Positions 11,005-22,824 of a DNA stretch of 64,000 nucleotides are shown here, one piece after another (the first letter of the stretch is position 1; every line of letters starts with the position of its first letter). The stretch is taken from the NCBI GenBank assembly GCA_946902875.1, contig OX336343.1, positions 10,653,754 to 10,717,753 on the forward strand. Reading direction: 5' to 3'. A model generated the notes under the pieces. The model did not search any database. It was not told the DNA's origin and saw only the letters and a program-made list of their open reading frames with translations. The translations under genes and the position numbers were made by a program. Origin of the DNA: Nematopogon swammerdamellus (lineage: Eukaryota; Arthropoda; Insecta; Lepidoptera; Adelidae).

Positions 11005-11815
11005 AACCGACTTCAAAACAGGAGGAGGTTCTATGTTCGGCTGTATGTATTTTTTTTTATGTATGTTCAGCAATATCTTCCCCAATTGTGAACCGATTTC
11101 GATGATTCTTTTTGTGTTCGGTTCAGTCTAGCTCCAAGGTGGTCCCATTTTTTTTTGGTCAAGATCGGATTGGAAAGCGAGGCGGAATCGCGAGGCCGAA
11201 GGCCGAGCGATTCCGCCGAGTACATTAATAGCAAATAAAAATTACTAAAAAAACTGTGAAATAAAAAACTATTAAAAAAAATATAAAAACCGCCTTCAAA
11301 AATGTATGAAATAAAAAAATAAAAAATCGAACCATAGAGTTGAAGACGGTGGTGCTAAAGCAAGCAAAAATAACCGACCGCCTTCAACTCTAGGGTTCGA
11401 TTTTTTATTTTTTTATTTCATAAATTTTTGAAGGCGGTTTTTATATTTTTTTATTATATTTTATTACTTAGCGGTCCACCGGCTTGCGTAAGTAAACGGA
11501 AATTATTTTTGAATTTTGAAGGGTCCCAGACCAGTTTTAAATTTGTAATTTAACTTTTATATAATGGTTTTTTAAAACACCTTATCGAAATCGGTCCATC
11601 CGTGAGACGTAATGTTTTTATTACTTCATAATTACTTTATTACTTGATTACTAATATAACTAAGAACCATCCAGGATAAACCAGCTTTCTAATAAAATAA
11701 ACATCATCCAAATCGGTCCATCCGTTTAGGAGCTACGATGCTAATTGACAGACACACAGATACACACGTTAAACTTATAACACCCCTCATTTTGCGTCGG
11801 GGGTTAAAAATAGGC
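11005..11815. mobile_element. Non-autonomous element bounded by TTTTTAACC / GGGGGTTAAAAA
   Basis: Its outer ends are inverted (TTTTTAACCGAC at 11010 and GTCGGGGGTTAAAAA near 11800). The right half (about 11465-11815: CTTAGCGGTCC, AAGTAAACGGAAAT, ACACCC...GCGTCGGGG) recurs at 20937-21241. A separate foldback MITE (11275-11455) sits inside. No coding sequence. Confidence 0.55.
11275..11455. mobile_element. Foldback MITE (palindrome)
   Basis: The left arm AAAAACCGCCTTCAAAAATG... is answered by the right arm ...AATTTTTGAAGGCGGTTTTT. AATCGAACCATAGAGTTGAA is answered by TTCAACTCTAGGGTTCGATT. The arms are about 75 bp with a roughly 30-bp loop. Confidence 0.8.
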
Positions 11816-11969
11816 ACTTAACAATATCATAGTTGGTATTCTTGCGTAACGTGCATCACAAGATCTTTCCAACAATACTATCTGAAGTGTTGCATAAACT
11901 AAATTGCATTTATATATGTATATCTACTTTTCGCCTCACCAAGATATATAGCCAAGTAGGTATATAATA

Positions 11970-12267
11970 AAAGCCGGCCAAGTGCGAGTCGGACAAGCGC
12001 ACCGAGGTTTACGCACCACAAAAAAAAACTTTGAAAAAAAAAAATTGAAAAAAACACGTTTCTTGTATAGGGACCTCCCTTAATTATTGATTATTTGTTG
12101 TTATATCCGTCAAATAACACATTCTGTGAAATTTCAGTCGGCAAACTATTAACGGTTCCAAAGATACAGTCGTCGGATGAACGGACGGACGGACAGATAG
12201 ACAGACAGACGGACAGACAGACAGATGTTATAGGCTTAGTTCCATACGGGGTACGGAAACCTAAAAC
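11970..12267 (-). repeat. Dispersed repeat D, reverse orientation
   Basis: Starts AAAAGCCGGCCAAGTGCGAG and ends GGTACGGAAACCTAAAAC. Contains ATTCTGTGAAATTTCAG and a GACGGACAGACAGACAG tract (12180-12230). Confidence 0.75.
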
Positions 12268-14477
12268 AAGATGTTCAATTGGAGATTCCCCGGACAGAAA
12301 TAAGATATGAATCGCACTTATAGATTACTTATCGTCAGCCACTGATGCATGCACAATAAATACATAAAGTCAACATTGTGTTCGATATACTCGGTGTTTA
12401 CGAATAACGTACCAATTGCTTATTTCACAGTTTTTTTTTACAAAATAGTAGTTTTTGCTATAGGTATTATATGTTACAAAAACACATTAAAATTAAAATC
12501 TTATACTTTTTTATTTTTCCGTACCAAAAATGGCACAAATGGCACAATTTTTGGCATTTGATATTACCTTATTCTATAGGCTTAATTTGATTTATATGTT
12601 TCTTCTGTTGAATAAATTTTTCAAACATACCTACGTAATGTCTACAAATTCTAAATACTAAAAATGTTTTATGAATAATTTTCCATTGTACTAATAACAC
12701 TGGGCTCTGTAAAAGTACACCCACATATTAATTGGCTGAAGAACCTGAAGTGCATCTAATTTTAAAAGAAATATTCCTTTTGCACGTGAAATAAAAGAGC
12801 GAATGGACTCGAGACGATTAAAATCTCATGCATGAGTGATAGATAAGTCACACTCTTCGAATTATTCTGCCACAGGTATGTGCCATACCGCATCTTCATA
12901 CCAGCTTCCCTAGCCTTACATATTATAATAATAATAATATGTCAGTCCGGCAGATACGGAGCTCTCCGGGATGGGGGTCGTGGTGGCTTACGTGTCTAGT
13001 ACCACGTGGTACCACCACCTATCGCTCGTAGCTTGCCTCGCGTCGTCCCGGAGAGCTCCGTAGCCACGGCCTGCACCCGCCGGCGTGCTTGGAGGTTTTT
13101 CTCCCGCCGCCGGCGGTATTACCGTTTTGAATTTTTATATTAATTTTGTGTATTTTTATTACTTTTTTGTATAATGTATGTAAAATTAATGTAAAATTTG
13201 AAGAATGTGAAATAAAGGAAATAATATGTCAAACGTCTGCCGTTTGTGTGTATGTAGGTATGTATGTTTGTTCGCTTATAATAACTCAAGAGCGGCTTAA
13301 CCTATTCGCTTCCAGTTGTATGTAATGTGACGTGTCCTATCCTCTTACTGTGAGATATTCTTGGTTTCTCGGAAACGTATGTACGAAATTATTTAGATAA
13401 TGAATGAGTTTTCAAATTTATCTAGATAGGTGTCATCCCAGAGTTTTGTGAATTGTTTGCGTGAATATGTTTTCACACAAACTATTTAATAAAAAAAAAA
13501 ATCATGTAGCGCCCAGGTTTGCACCATTATTCGTATTATTGTGAGCCGAGCAGCGGAGTCGAAAGTGAACTCAGTCGAAAAAAAATAGACTAATTTATTT
13601 ACCGCGAGCGGAGCCGCCGGCACGGCTGGGAGTTGAGAAAGTTCGTGTTTACTGACGATAGGGCAGATCAACGAGTTTTACTGTCATTGTCGACAGAAGC
13701 GCAGGAGTACAAGATCACAGTATCTCGGAGTACAGTTACCGTGTGCAGTCTAAAAAGGTAGGTGTAAATTAAAATACCTTAAAATGTCTCGCCTACCTCG
13801 AGTTTGAGAGTGTGGGGAACCCGCGTGCCAAACACTTTCCTTATCATTTCAATTTTGACAAGTGCACTTCAGTTAAAACTATAGGTTCCTCACCTTACTT
13901 GATTGTAGGTTAAAAACCAGCCGGATTGGTACCTGGTACACTGAGTGAAGGTCGTTCGAAACGGTTATGTGTTTTTCGTCCCATTGAAACAGCGCTGTCA
14001 AAGGAAACACTGTCATGTTCCTGGCACTAACATAAGGCGTAACAAGTATGATGACATTTTACCATTTGCTGATGGAGTGTGGTCAGAACGAGGAACTGCG
14101 AAGGGAATTGCAGATTTCACTTAGGGTGGATAGACTCAATGCATTTTTTAGTATACTATAACTGTTGGCGAACCCAAGTGAGAGGGATTTAGTAATTGTG
14201 TTGAATTTCGTTAAGCGTTCTCTATCCCTTAGGGACTCTGGGCCCTAAGGGATAACGAAGATGAGTACTGTGTGGCTGATATTAATATATCATTGTTAAA
14301 AAACCTAAAAAAAGGCTAACATGAACAGTGTAACAAGTGAAGTAGCCAATCATATCCAATTTCAGACACAATATTTGTTCGAGTTGAGTACGACGACGAC
14401 GAGACTGTGTTTTCGTTCAATTTCTAGTCTATCCAAACATCTTCGACAGCATCAGTTGCAGGAGATACCAGTTCCCT
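12268..14477. other. Intergenic DNA with one hairpin
   Basis: AT-rich, with no supported exon. An imperfect inverted repeat lies at about 12945-13068 (TACGGAGCTCTCCGGGA answered by TCCCGGAGAGCTCCGTA), with a GC-rich tail to 13115. It resembles a small foldback element. Short ORFs at 12349 and 13486 carry no recognisable features. Confidence 0.45.

Positions 14478-14509
<32 letters not shown>
14478..14509 (+). repeat. Poly-G homopolymer, 32 G
   Basis: An uninterrupted run of 32 G residues. Such a tract can form G-quadruplexes and is error-prone in sequencing, so its exact length is uncertain. Confidence 0.9.
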
Positions 14510-14510
<1 letters not shown>

Positions 14511-14638
14511 AGTGCGTGTAGAGTTAATATGTGGTTATGAATACTGGCGAATTAAAAAATATCGGCGGCAGCGAAGGGGGTTAATTAGTATGGAAGATTA
14601 AGTATATTTGCTTGTAAAACGGTGGCGAAATAGAAAAA

Positions 14639-15258
14639 AAAACCGGCCAAGTGTGAGTTGGACGCGCGCACCGAGGGTTCCGTACCACCGCGTGCGTAAT
14701 GCGTCGTGAATATGTAGTATTCGATTCTTAGCACGTGTTTTGTATGGCGACCCCCCTTAATTGTTCACTTGTTGCTTTTTTAGTGTTCCGTATCCTTCGT
14801 CCGAGACCGTATTACTAAGCCTACGCCGTCTATCTGTCTGTCCGTCTGTTTGTCCGAGGGCTGTATCTCATGAACCGTAATAGGTAGCCCGTTGAAATTT
14901 TCACATAATATGTGTTATTATGTCTGATATAACAACAAATAATAAAAATAAGAATAAGTAAAAAATTCACGGGGTCTCTACACAAGAAACTAAATAGTGT
15001 ATGCGCGCCATCTAACGAAAATAGTATGGAACATTTTAACTAATCATCATGAATTTTAAAGGCGATACAGAACCCTCGGTGCGCGAATTCGACTCGCACT
15101 TGGCCGGTTTTTTTATTATTTGTTGGCACATCTGTCATAATAACCCATATTGTGAAAATTTCAACCGGCTACCTATTACGGTTCAAACGATACAGCCCTT
15201 AGGATGGGCGGACGGCCAGACGGCGTTAATAGAATTCCGCATGGATACGGAACCATAA
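14639..15258. repeat. Cluster of three dispersed repeat D pieces
   Basis: A - orientation end (14639-14690, AACCGGCCAAGTGTGAG) is followed by a + orientation copy (14778-15117, ...CACTTGGCCGGTTTTTTT). A further partial copy comes next (15118-15258, with GTGAAAATTTCAACCGGCTA and ACGGTTCAAACGATACAGCC). Adjacent copies in opposite orientations suggest insertion of one copy into the end of another. Confidence 0.65.
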
Positions 15259-15525
15259 AGAACTATTTCAACATATTTAGTTCGATTGTAGTTCGATCTC
15301 CACGGCACGGGACCGGGTGCACGACTTCTGATTTTGATAAGTGCCTTTCTTGAACACAAGTTTCTCTATGTTGCGGTTTCCACATTTACTTAACCGGTTT
15401 AATTCAATCATGTCTCTTCCCTTAACGTATGAAAAAGTTAAATCTACCCGGATTGATACTACTACTAGGCTATGTAAATAGTTCGTGTTTTCTGTCTAGT
15501 CCAGTGTAGCCGGCGTGACCGAAGA

Positions 15526-15930
15526 GAAGCCGGTGGCCGAGTGGTTTGGGCATCGGCTTCTCATGCGAGAGCTCCGCGGTTCGAATCCTGTCGGCGTGTA
15601 CCAATGAGTTTTTTCTGAGGAAAAAATTTACGTGCATACCTACACCTGCTGCTTCACCGTTCGGAACCGGTGTAAAACTGTAGGTCCCTTACCTTGCCCC
15701 TTACTAGGTGGTAGGCTCAAATTGTAGCCGACTGGGTTGTTACCACCGTACTGGATGTAAGATGGCCGCATAGCAGCCTCGGTTGTGTTCTCCTCTAGTC
15801 CAGTATAGCCAGCAATCCAGGGAAGTCTCCGGTATGACACCTACCTTCTCGGAGGTGATATTGGCTGGTCAGAGCATGCGCTTTGGCCCCTCCGACTCAG
15901 CCACCCATATCGGATTACATAAAAAAAAAA
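15526..15930 (+). mobile_element. SINE-B, full-length reference copy
   Basis: The 5' head (15526-15600) resembles a class II tRNA. GCCGGTGGCCGAGTGGTTT supplies an A-box, and CGCGGTTCGAATCCTGTCGG supplies a canonical B-box and the acceptor-like closing stem. The body includes GTGTAAAACTGTAGGTCCCT, ACTAGGTGGTAGGCTC, GTTACCACCGTACTGGATG and CCAGTATAGCCAGCAATCC. The tail ends CCGGATTACAT-like sequence plus an A-run (15921-15930). RNA polymerase III transcription from the internal boxes is the expected mode. Other copies: 10668-10960 (-), 51655-51892 (-), 7683-7765 (-), 60771-60835 (+). Confidence 0.8.
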
Positions 15931-16314
15931 TACAAAACGAACATTGATAAAATTCTCGCTTATTTTTAATGAATTATCTAAAATTGTTTCAAAGTTTAAT
16001 TTCTTTCAATTCACTTGGAAGGCAGCTCAAGTAAGTTGGTAAAGTGTGATGAAAATGAAAACAAGAATTTCCAAGCAATATATTATTCAACTGGGAAAGT
16101 TTGCGGCGCCGGCGGCGGCGGCGCTTCAGAAAGGAGCCTCCGGGTCGTCGCTATGAAAATTACATTGACTTGCTCAACACTACGACTGTTCGTGACGCGC
16201 GGGGCTGTCTCGAGAACGGGGTGCAACGAATATCCGGTTGTTATCCGGCCTGCCCGGCCGCATTTTGTACTAATCGGCTAGATACCGGATAGTGATCGGA
16301 CAAAGTCGGATGGA
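15931..16314. other. Intergenic DNA with a GC-rich patch
   Basis: The patch 16100-16265 is GC-rich (GGCGCCGGCGGCGGCGGCGC). No protein family was recognised in the two overlapping short frames. Confidence 0.4.
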
Positions 16315-16730
16315 AAAGAAATAAATAAAAGCCGCCAAATGCGAGTCGTACTCGCGCACCGAGGGGGGGAGGGGGAACGGCAATTTTTGCAAATTTTTAG
16401 CTATATCATTAAGACCACTGAACTTGAAATTGTAAAAAAACTATATTTTTAGAATCCTTACAGTTAGTTCTTTCAAACGATACTCCACGCGAGATTGTAA
16501 TTTAAAGTATTTTTATTGGTACCAAACTGACCCTATGAATCTAAAATATTGTTTTATCTAGTTAATGACCTGCGATATATGTGCGCGTCATCAAGATCTA
16601 TCATTATGCCAAATTTCAAGTTTCTACGTTACTTAGTTTCGAGAAAAACTTCTGTGAATGACGGACGGACACGAAAGTGATCATAAGAGTTTCGTTTTTA
16701 CTCTTTAAGGTGCAGAACCCTAAAAAGATG
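16315..16730 (-). repeat. Dispersed repeat with family-D-like end
   Basis: Starts TAAAAGCCGCCAAATGCGAG (as at 9206) and ends TGCAGAACCCTAAAAA. The interior differs from family D and shares CAAATTTCAAGTTTCTACG with 7640-7680, so it is a sister family that shares terminal motifs. Confidence 0.55.
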
Positions 16731-17288
16731 TGAGCAAAACAAAAACAATATTTTTATATGATTATTACATACCTACTGTAAATAAGTTAGTTTAGCTAAC
16801 TACTGGAAGCAACTCATGGCGAAGAAAACCTAATATCGCTAAGGAGCGCCTGTAAAAACATTAATGCAATGATTTGAAACTAAAACGCGTAACGTTTGTA
16901 GGTACTCGTATATCACATTCACGAAAATCCGGTTATCCGATCAAAGTGTAAGCCAGATATTCGGTTTACGCCTAAATTCGCTGCATCACTACTTGGAAAT
17001 ACTCATAACCAGTGTGTAGGGCAGACTTAGACACTTTGCAATTACTTCTCATACATACGAGTACCTACTGCTTTTGATGCTTCTCTGCGAAATATTTATA
17101 CTTACCTATCTCTCCGTTCTATTCAAACCATATTGTTGAGAATTTGGTTGCAGGGCGTAGTAAGCAATGTAGTAACAGGTTCCATAAAAATACCTTCAAC
17201 GGTACTAGCAGGCAGCGGCTAGTAGCACTTTCCTTTCCATCTGACGATAACGAAAACAACCAGTAAAGATAAGTAAATATTTTTACGT
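16731..17288. other. Intergenic DNA, nothing recognised
   Basis: No repeat, exon or RNA signature could be supported. Confidence 0.4.
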
Positions 17289-17440
17289 GAATATACATAC
17301 GTATGTACCACATGCTGTATCCCGATAATCGGGGTAAGCACAGTAGTCGGTGTTGTGCTGCAAGTGCTCTTGTAAATTACAGCACAACACCGACCACCAC
17401 GTTTAGCAATGTATTAAGACAAGGTACACCCCCCACTAGT
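17289..17440 (+). repeat. Dispersed repeat C, partial
   Basis: Contains GCTGTATCCCGATAATCGGG, GTAAGCACAGTAGTCGGTGT and ACAGCACAACACCGACCACC. Confidence 0.7.
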
Positions 17441-18784
17441 AAACACGCGCACAGCTCTGAGTTTTATATTTTATATACAGGGTGTCCAAGGTTCGGTCTT
17501 TAATATCGAAATGAGCTATTGTACATCATCAATCAATCAATCATCAATACTAATAATAAATCTGTAAGGGATGGTCATGGAGTAAGTTGCTTTGTTTTAG
17601 GAAATATTGAGTTTGTAGCCTCTATGTATGATACTAAAGCTAAATTGACGATTTTTAGAAATCTTTTCTGTATGTATGTATGTATGTATGTATGTATGTT
17701 CCGCCATAACTCTTTAACCGATCATCCGAATTCGATGAAACTTTGTACAAGCACATTTAAATATATGGGACACAGGATAGGCTATATAAAATTCAGTTCC
17801 GGTTACGCTAAGATGTGGCTCCCATACAAACCGATATGTTCAATCCGCGCGCCTTAGTACTATACATACTACATAGGTATTTACCGAGCGAGCGGCAGTT
17901 GGCGGCGGCGGCGCGGAGGCGGCGAGCGGGAGGCGCGGCCTATAAACTCAACAGCGAACCGAGCAGCCGCACTATATTCCTCTTTCACGCAAAAACTACT
18001 GAACAGATTTTGATGAGCCTTTACAGTACTATAGCTTATACATCAAAAAGGCTATAATTTATAAGGACATTGTGTAAATTTGCCCAAATATCGATAAATG
18101 TCAAGTAAGTCGGAAAAAAATCCTGCCTTCTGAGAGCTATCTCGGCGTGCGCTGCATAAACCGTTAGAGTTACACGAAGATAGTGTATGGTGAGGTAGTT
18201 TCTCTAAAATAGTTCTAAAAAAAAGTCCGCGACAGCATATATCTACCTTTTATGTGGAAGCCACTATAGCCAAAATAGTGAACCAAAAATACATTTAAAT
18301 TGCATACTGTATTTACAATGCACATTTTATAGTTTTAAATTAATTCTTATCAAAATACATACTTTTATCGCTTCTGGTATTTAAAGTAGATAAACTTTGG
18401 CTTTTACACTAAGTAATTTGGACAAATAGTTTAAAAGTTACGACGACGAGAATGTCTTGAGAGAAGCGCTGCGCTTCTCTCAGCGGGGGGCAGCGGGGCG
18501 AGGCGAATATGTTTGTATGAATTTCCTTCATAAAATTTAAGCCGATCATCTAAATTCGATTAAAATTACTACACGCACATTTAGCTATACGAGACACAGG
18601 ATAGGCTAAATAAAATTCAGTTCCGGATATGCTAATATGTGGAGTATTTTACTTAGTTAGGTAGGTACCTATCTAAAGTATTTGATTTATTTTAATTGAA
18701 TTTTCTTATTTTAATATCGATAGCTTTTTCCCGCGGATTCGCTCGCGTGAAATTCGTATTTCAAAAGAAGAAACTAAGTACATC

Positions 18785-18910
18785 ACATAATGTGAAGGTG
18801 CACCTAGCCGGCCGACATGGTATTCGCAGCCCCCGTAAATATTCGAATGCCCGTGGGCGCCGTCGGACTACACCTCTGCGTTAGTCTGGCGAGCGCGATA
18901 TGTCGAGATT
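18785..18910 (+). mobile_element. LINE 3'-end fragment inside the composite element
   Basis: Matches the recurring tail CACCTAGCCGGCCGACATGG...ATTCGCAGCCCCCGTAAA, ending CCCATAAAAAAAAAAG. Related pieces: 8995-9120, 29235-29370, 35915-35995 (-), 50660-50775 (-), 21840-21915 (-). Confidence 0.6.
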
Positions 18911-18939
18911 CCCATAAAAAAAAAAGTAACTTAGGCCGG

Positions 18940-19498
18940 GACCGGACGGCGAACAGGAAGAGGTTAAACCGTTTCGAAGACAATAAGCAACAAAGGGCGA
19001 GGCCGAAGGCCGAGCTGCGTTCAGGAAGACCTTCAACCTTCTCGAAGAAAGTAAGTAACTGAGGGCGAGGCCTAAGGTCGAGCTGCGTTCAGGAAGACTA
19101 TAATCCTTCTCGAAGAAAGTAAGTAACTATAGGGCGTGGCCGAAGGCCAAGCTGTATTCTGGAAGCCACTAAACCTTCTCGATGACAGTAAGTAACTATG
19201 GGCGATAGTTACTTACTTTCTTCAAGGCGGTTTATAGTCTTCCTGAACAAAGCTCGGCCTTCGGCCTCGCCCTCAATTACTTAATTTCTTCGAGAAGGTT
19301 GAAGGTCTTCCTGAACGCAGCTCGGCCTTCGGCCTCACCCTTTTACTTTCTTCGAGAAGGTTTATGGTCTTCCTGAACGCAGCTCGGCCTTCGGCCTCGC
19401 CCTCAGTTAGGTACTTACTTTCATCAAGAAGGTTTATAGTCTTCCTGAACGCAGCTCGGCCTTCGGCCTTGGCCACGATTACTTAATTTATTCGAGAA
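18940..19498. repeat. Minisatellite array that changes orientation near 19200
   Basis: Units to 19195 read GAGGCCGAAGGCCGAGCTGC (right to left). From about 19205 they read GCAGCTCGGCCTTCGGCCTC. The junction (GGGCGATAGTTACTTACTTT) is at about 19200. Period about 67 bp. Confidence 0.85.
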
Positions 19499-19501
19499 GG
19501 T

Positions 19502-19533
<32 letters not shown>

Positions 19534-19943
19534 TCCAAAACCTCCTATTTACAGATAAATATCCAATTCTTAGGTTAGGTTAATAATACAGATAATTAAG
19601 GATAAGGATAATAATTCTTAGGTTAGTATAATAATGATGAATAAAATAAAGATAACATAATATCTACAGTACATAATTTATAAATTAGTCTGTTTCAAGT
19701 AATCTGTGGCTAGTTTTATAAACTGCCTACGGTTACAGTTGAAGATATCCAGCTCTGGCAGTTTAGCCACCATTCCATTGAGCCCGTTCAACGCCCGAGG
19801 TACCGGAGTCTGCTGATAGTGGATGGTACGAGTCCGCCTTACTGCGAATAGTCTGTGATTCCGAGCACGAGTGTATTTGTCAGGGACATGGAGCGAGATC
19901 AAACCAAGAACTAAAGGATTATCAATCTGACCGTTCATTAGTA
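19499..19943 (-). pseudogene. 5'-truncated LINE fragment inserted in the minisatellite
   Basis: The - strand frame 19938-19678 (86 codons) includes RNHRLFAVRRTRT, PRALNGLNGM and LPELDIFNCNRRQF, the C-terminal pattern of a non-LTR retrotransposon ORF2. The 3' end is a (TAAA)n tail, seen here as TTTATTTATTTA from 19499 to about 19533. The array unit is split at GGTTTAT: GTTTAT occurs at both borders and probably marks the target-site duplication. The array resumes at 19944. Confidence 0.75.
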
Positions 19944-20652
19944 GTTTATAGTCTTCCTGAACGCAGCTCGGCCTTCGGCCTCGCCCTTAGTTACTTACTT
20001 CTCCGAAAAAGTTATCGTCTTCCTGAACGCAGCTCGGCCTTCGGCCTCGCCCTCAGTGACTTACTTTGTTCAAGAAGGTTTATAGTCTTGCTGTACGCAG
20101 CTCTGCCTTCGGCCTCGCCCTCAATTACTTACTTTCTTTGAGTAGATTTATCGTCTTCCTGAACGCAGCTCGGCTTTCGGCCTCGCCCTCAATTACTTAA
20201 TTTCCTCGAGAAGGTTTATAGTCTTCCTGAACGCAGCTCGGCCTTCGGCCTCGCCCTTAGTTACTTACTTTCTTCGAGAAGGTTATCGTCTTCCTGAACG
20301 CAGCTCGGCCTCCGGCCTCGCCCTCAGTGACTTACTTTCTTCAAGAAGGTTTATAGTCTTGCTGTACGCAGCTCGGCCTTCGGCCTCGCTCTCAATTACT
20401 TACTTTCTTTGAGTGGGTTTGTCATCTTCCTGAACGCAGCTCGGCCTTCGGCCTCGCCCTTAGTTACTTACTTTCTTCGAGAAGGTTTACTGTCTTCCAG
20501 AATGCAGCTCAGCCTGAAGCCTCGCCGTTAGTTACTTACTTTATTTGAGAAGGTTTATCGTTTACCTTATTTAACGCAGATCGGCCTTAGTTACTTACTT
20601 GCTTTCTTTGAAATACGAATTTCACGCGAGCGAAGCCGCGGGCAAAAGCTAG
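19944..20652. repeat. Minisatellite array, right part, and element terminus
   Basis: About ten units of GCAGCTCGGCCTTCGGCCTC plus spacer, increasingly degenerate after 20490. The terminus TTGAAATACGAATTTCACGC...GGGCAAAAGCTAG closes it at 20618-20652. Confidence 0.85.
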
Positions 20653-22149
20653 TCATCTAATAAACACACCAAAAAAAAAGAAAAATGGTCCTATCCATAC
20701 TAGTTTTCGAGATATGAATTTTCAAAGTTTTAATTTTTATCAATCTATGCGCGGCCTACGCGGCCGTGCACAAGCATAGAGCGCGCTCACACTGTCGTAT
20801 GCATTTACTTTGTTAGAAAATGGTAAAATTGGAAATAATTGAGATAAAAAAAAATTCTTTCATCAATGCACTTTACACACGATACATATCACGATCCTTC
20901 GATATTACACACCACACTTTGGACACCCTGTATTTACTTAGCGGTCCCCTGAGTCATTCATTACTCATTAAGTAAGTAAACGGAAATATTTTTTTTAATT
21001 TAAGGGTCGGGGATTTTTTAATTTGTAATTTAACTTTTATTTCAAGCTTACAAAAAAACCACCCCGAAATTGGTCCATCTGTGAGACATAATTTTTTTAT
21101 TACTTCATAATTCTTTATTACTTGATTACTAACATAGCTAAGAACCATCCCGGTTAAATCAGCTAACTAATACACAAGACACACAGACTGACAGATAGAC
21201 GGAGGCGTCAAACTTATAACACCCATTGCGTCGGGGTTAATAAAAATAAGCATAAGTGTACATATATTTTTACCAATAATTTATGAAGCATAAAATTGGT
21301 GAAATAGGTTTTCTTTATTAGGTTTCTACTTTTTCTGCTAGCTTTCATAAAATTCTTGTTACCTCTTTGTACTTTGTCCTTTAAAAGGGAAACAACGTAA
21401 ATAATATTGTAGAGTGGCGAATATTCCGGAGACGCATTGAGTCCGGATCTCTTCACTTTGAGCGCTTGAAATACCTCTTTGAGCATGTGTTTATTGTTGA
21501 TCCCTAATCTTATAAATTCAGTATTTCTGTGACCTATTTTCATGAGATTCTATAGTTTCTTTTGTAGAAATATTTTGGCCTATCTTCAGTTGATGTTGTA
21601 TAGAGGTGTATTTTTATCCATAAAGTTCTTTTCTATTCCTTTCTATATATATTTCTTTGGAATAACGAACAATAAGAAATGAATGATACATTTGTAAGGA
21701 ACAATCTTCGTGCTCTTTGAAGTACTAGAAATGTGTTTGGATTCCAATTTTATCCTTCTTTCAGACTCTCCTATGTAGGATATATGTAGATATGTATAGA
21801 ATATAAATATATGTATAGTTATGATAGGATATAATGACGCTTAATGGCCATTCGGTTTACGGTGTTGAGCAGCTGTCACGCCGCCGACCTGATAGGTGCC
21901 TACGCATGCCCCTCTTGAAGGAAGATTGTACTTAGTGAAATTGTAAGGGGAGCGTTCTAGTGCTTGCCGGTTCTGTAGATGAATAAAAATGCTCTATATG
22001 GTCTCTAAATACTTTTGTTCAGACATTTCTTAGGAAATTGCCTTGGTGGATGAACAAATCACGTAGAAATGGTTGTGGTGGCTCATATTTTGTGTATTCC
22101 ACTAGTCAGTCTTGCACATCCTTCTTGCGCCAGTCCACTAGGGAAGTAT
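20653..22149. other. Intergenic DNA with repeat fragments
   Basis: 20937-21241 matches the right half of the 11005-11815 element (ACTTAGCGGTCC...ATAACACCC...GTCGGGGTTAA). 21840-21915 is a - strand LINE 3' tail (GGCCATTCGG, CTGATAGGTGCC). The - strand ORF at 21543-21214 (109 codons) is not recognised and has no start or splice support. Confidence 0.45.
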
Positions 22150-22690
22150 AATGCATAGGGAAGGCAGTCTCCAATATCTGTTGGCGTCCTTAGACTCAGT
22201 ACAGCGCCGAGCCGTCCGTTTTATTGGAGACCCAAAACTCACTGATGGCCTGGAGTCTCTGAGCCACAGACGACTTGTAGGCTCGCTCAGTCTGTTTTAC
22301 AGGTACTATAATGGACGTTGCTCGTAGGAACTCGCATCCCTTACTCCTGGCCACTCAACCTATCTCCGCAGCACTCGTCGTCTTAGAGAAACTGTTTGAT
22401 GATTGATTGACCCATTTGTCGTTGACTTTGGGATTTTGAGGACCCATCCTTTCTCAAAATCGTTCCTCTGTCGCACCGCCAGTGTGTGGACTTGTCTAAC
22501 GGCGAGTGTGCTTCTCGATATTTTCAACCTGGGCGTCTTCAAACGTCGTAATAACAAGATGGATAGCGATTACAAGATGGTCAGTTAATTATTGGTATGG
22601 TGTCTCATTGAGTGAGGTGAGGTGGATTTGGTTGTTTCTGGTATCTCTAGTCCCTCGGCACGGCCGTCCATACTGGGTTTCATATAAAAA
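22150..22690 (+). pseudogene. Decayed Jockey-like LINE 3' end
   Basis: Fragments in several + frames: a QRRA.R-like segment (about 22200), PFVVDFGILRTHPFSKSFLC (22411 onward) and LDIFNLGVFKRRNNKMDSD. Frameshifts and stops are numerous. Same lineage as 5690-5940. Confidence 0.7.
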
Positions 22691-22824
22691 ATATTGTTCT
22701 ACTTACATATTTTTAGCCTCTCGCAAACTTATTCAGTCTTCGTTTTTACCAACGGTAGTTATATTTGTGTTTTGTAGCGTTCTATCTTGATTGTGACCTC
22801 TGAAACCTTCAAGGTCCGGAACTA

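Larger units (their letters stand above)
17544..20652 (+). mobile_element. Composite Helitron-like element with an amplified foldback minisatellite
   Basis: It begins TCAATACTAATAATAAATC, continues through the family body (TTGACGATTTTTAGAAATC, a TATG repeat, CCGATCATCCGAATTCGATG, CCGGTTACGCTAAGATGTGG) and a GC-rich block (17880-17960). It ends in the hairpin GCGAGCGAAGCCGCGGGC followed by AAAAGCTAG. TC at the start and hairpin plus CTAG followed by T at the end fit the Helitron pattern. A second, inverted-facing terminus lies at 18727-18766. The minisatellite occupies 18940-20615, first in one orientation (18940-19195) and then flipped (19205-20615). Insertions: LINE fragments at 18785-18910 and 19499-19943. 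No Rep/helicase ORF is present, so it is non-autonomous. A reverse-oriented relative is at 37958-40923. Confidence 0.7.

Noticed and set aside
15526..15600. Possible tRNA-Leu/Ser gene
   Set aside because: A- and B-boxes are good, but it is continuous with a SINE body and poly-A tail shared with other copies, so it is a SINE head.
21214..21543. 109-codon - strand frame
   Set aside because: No recognisable domain, AT-driven composition and no splice or promoter support.
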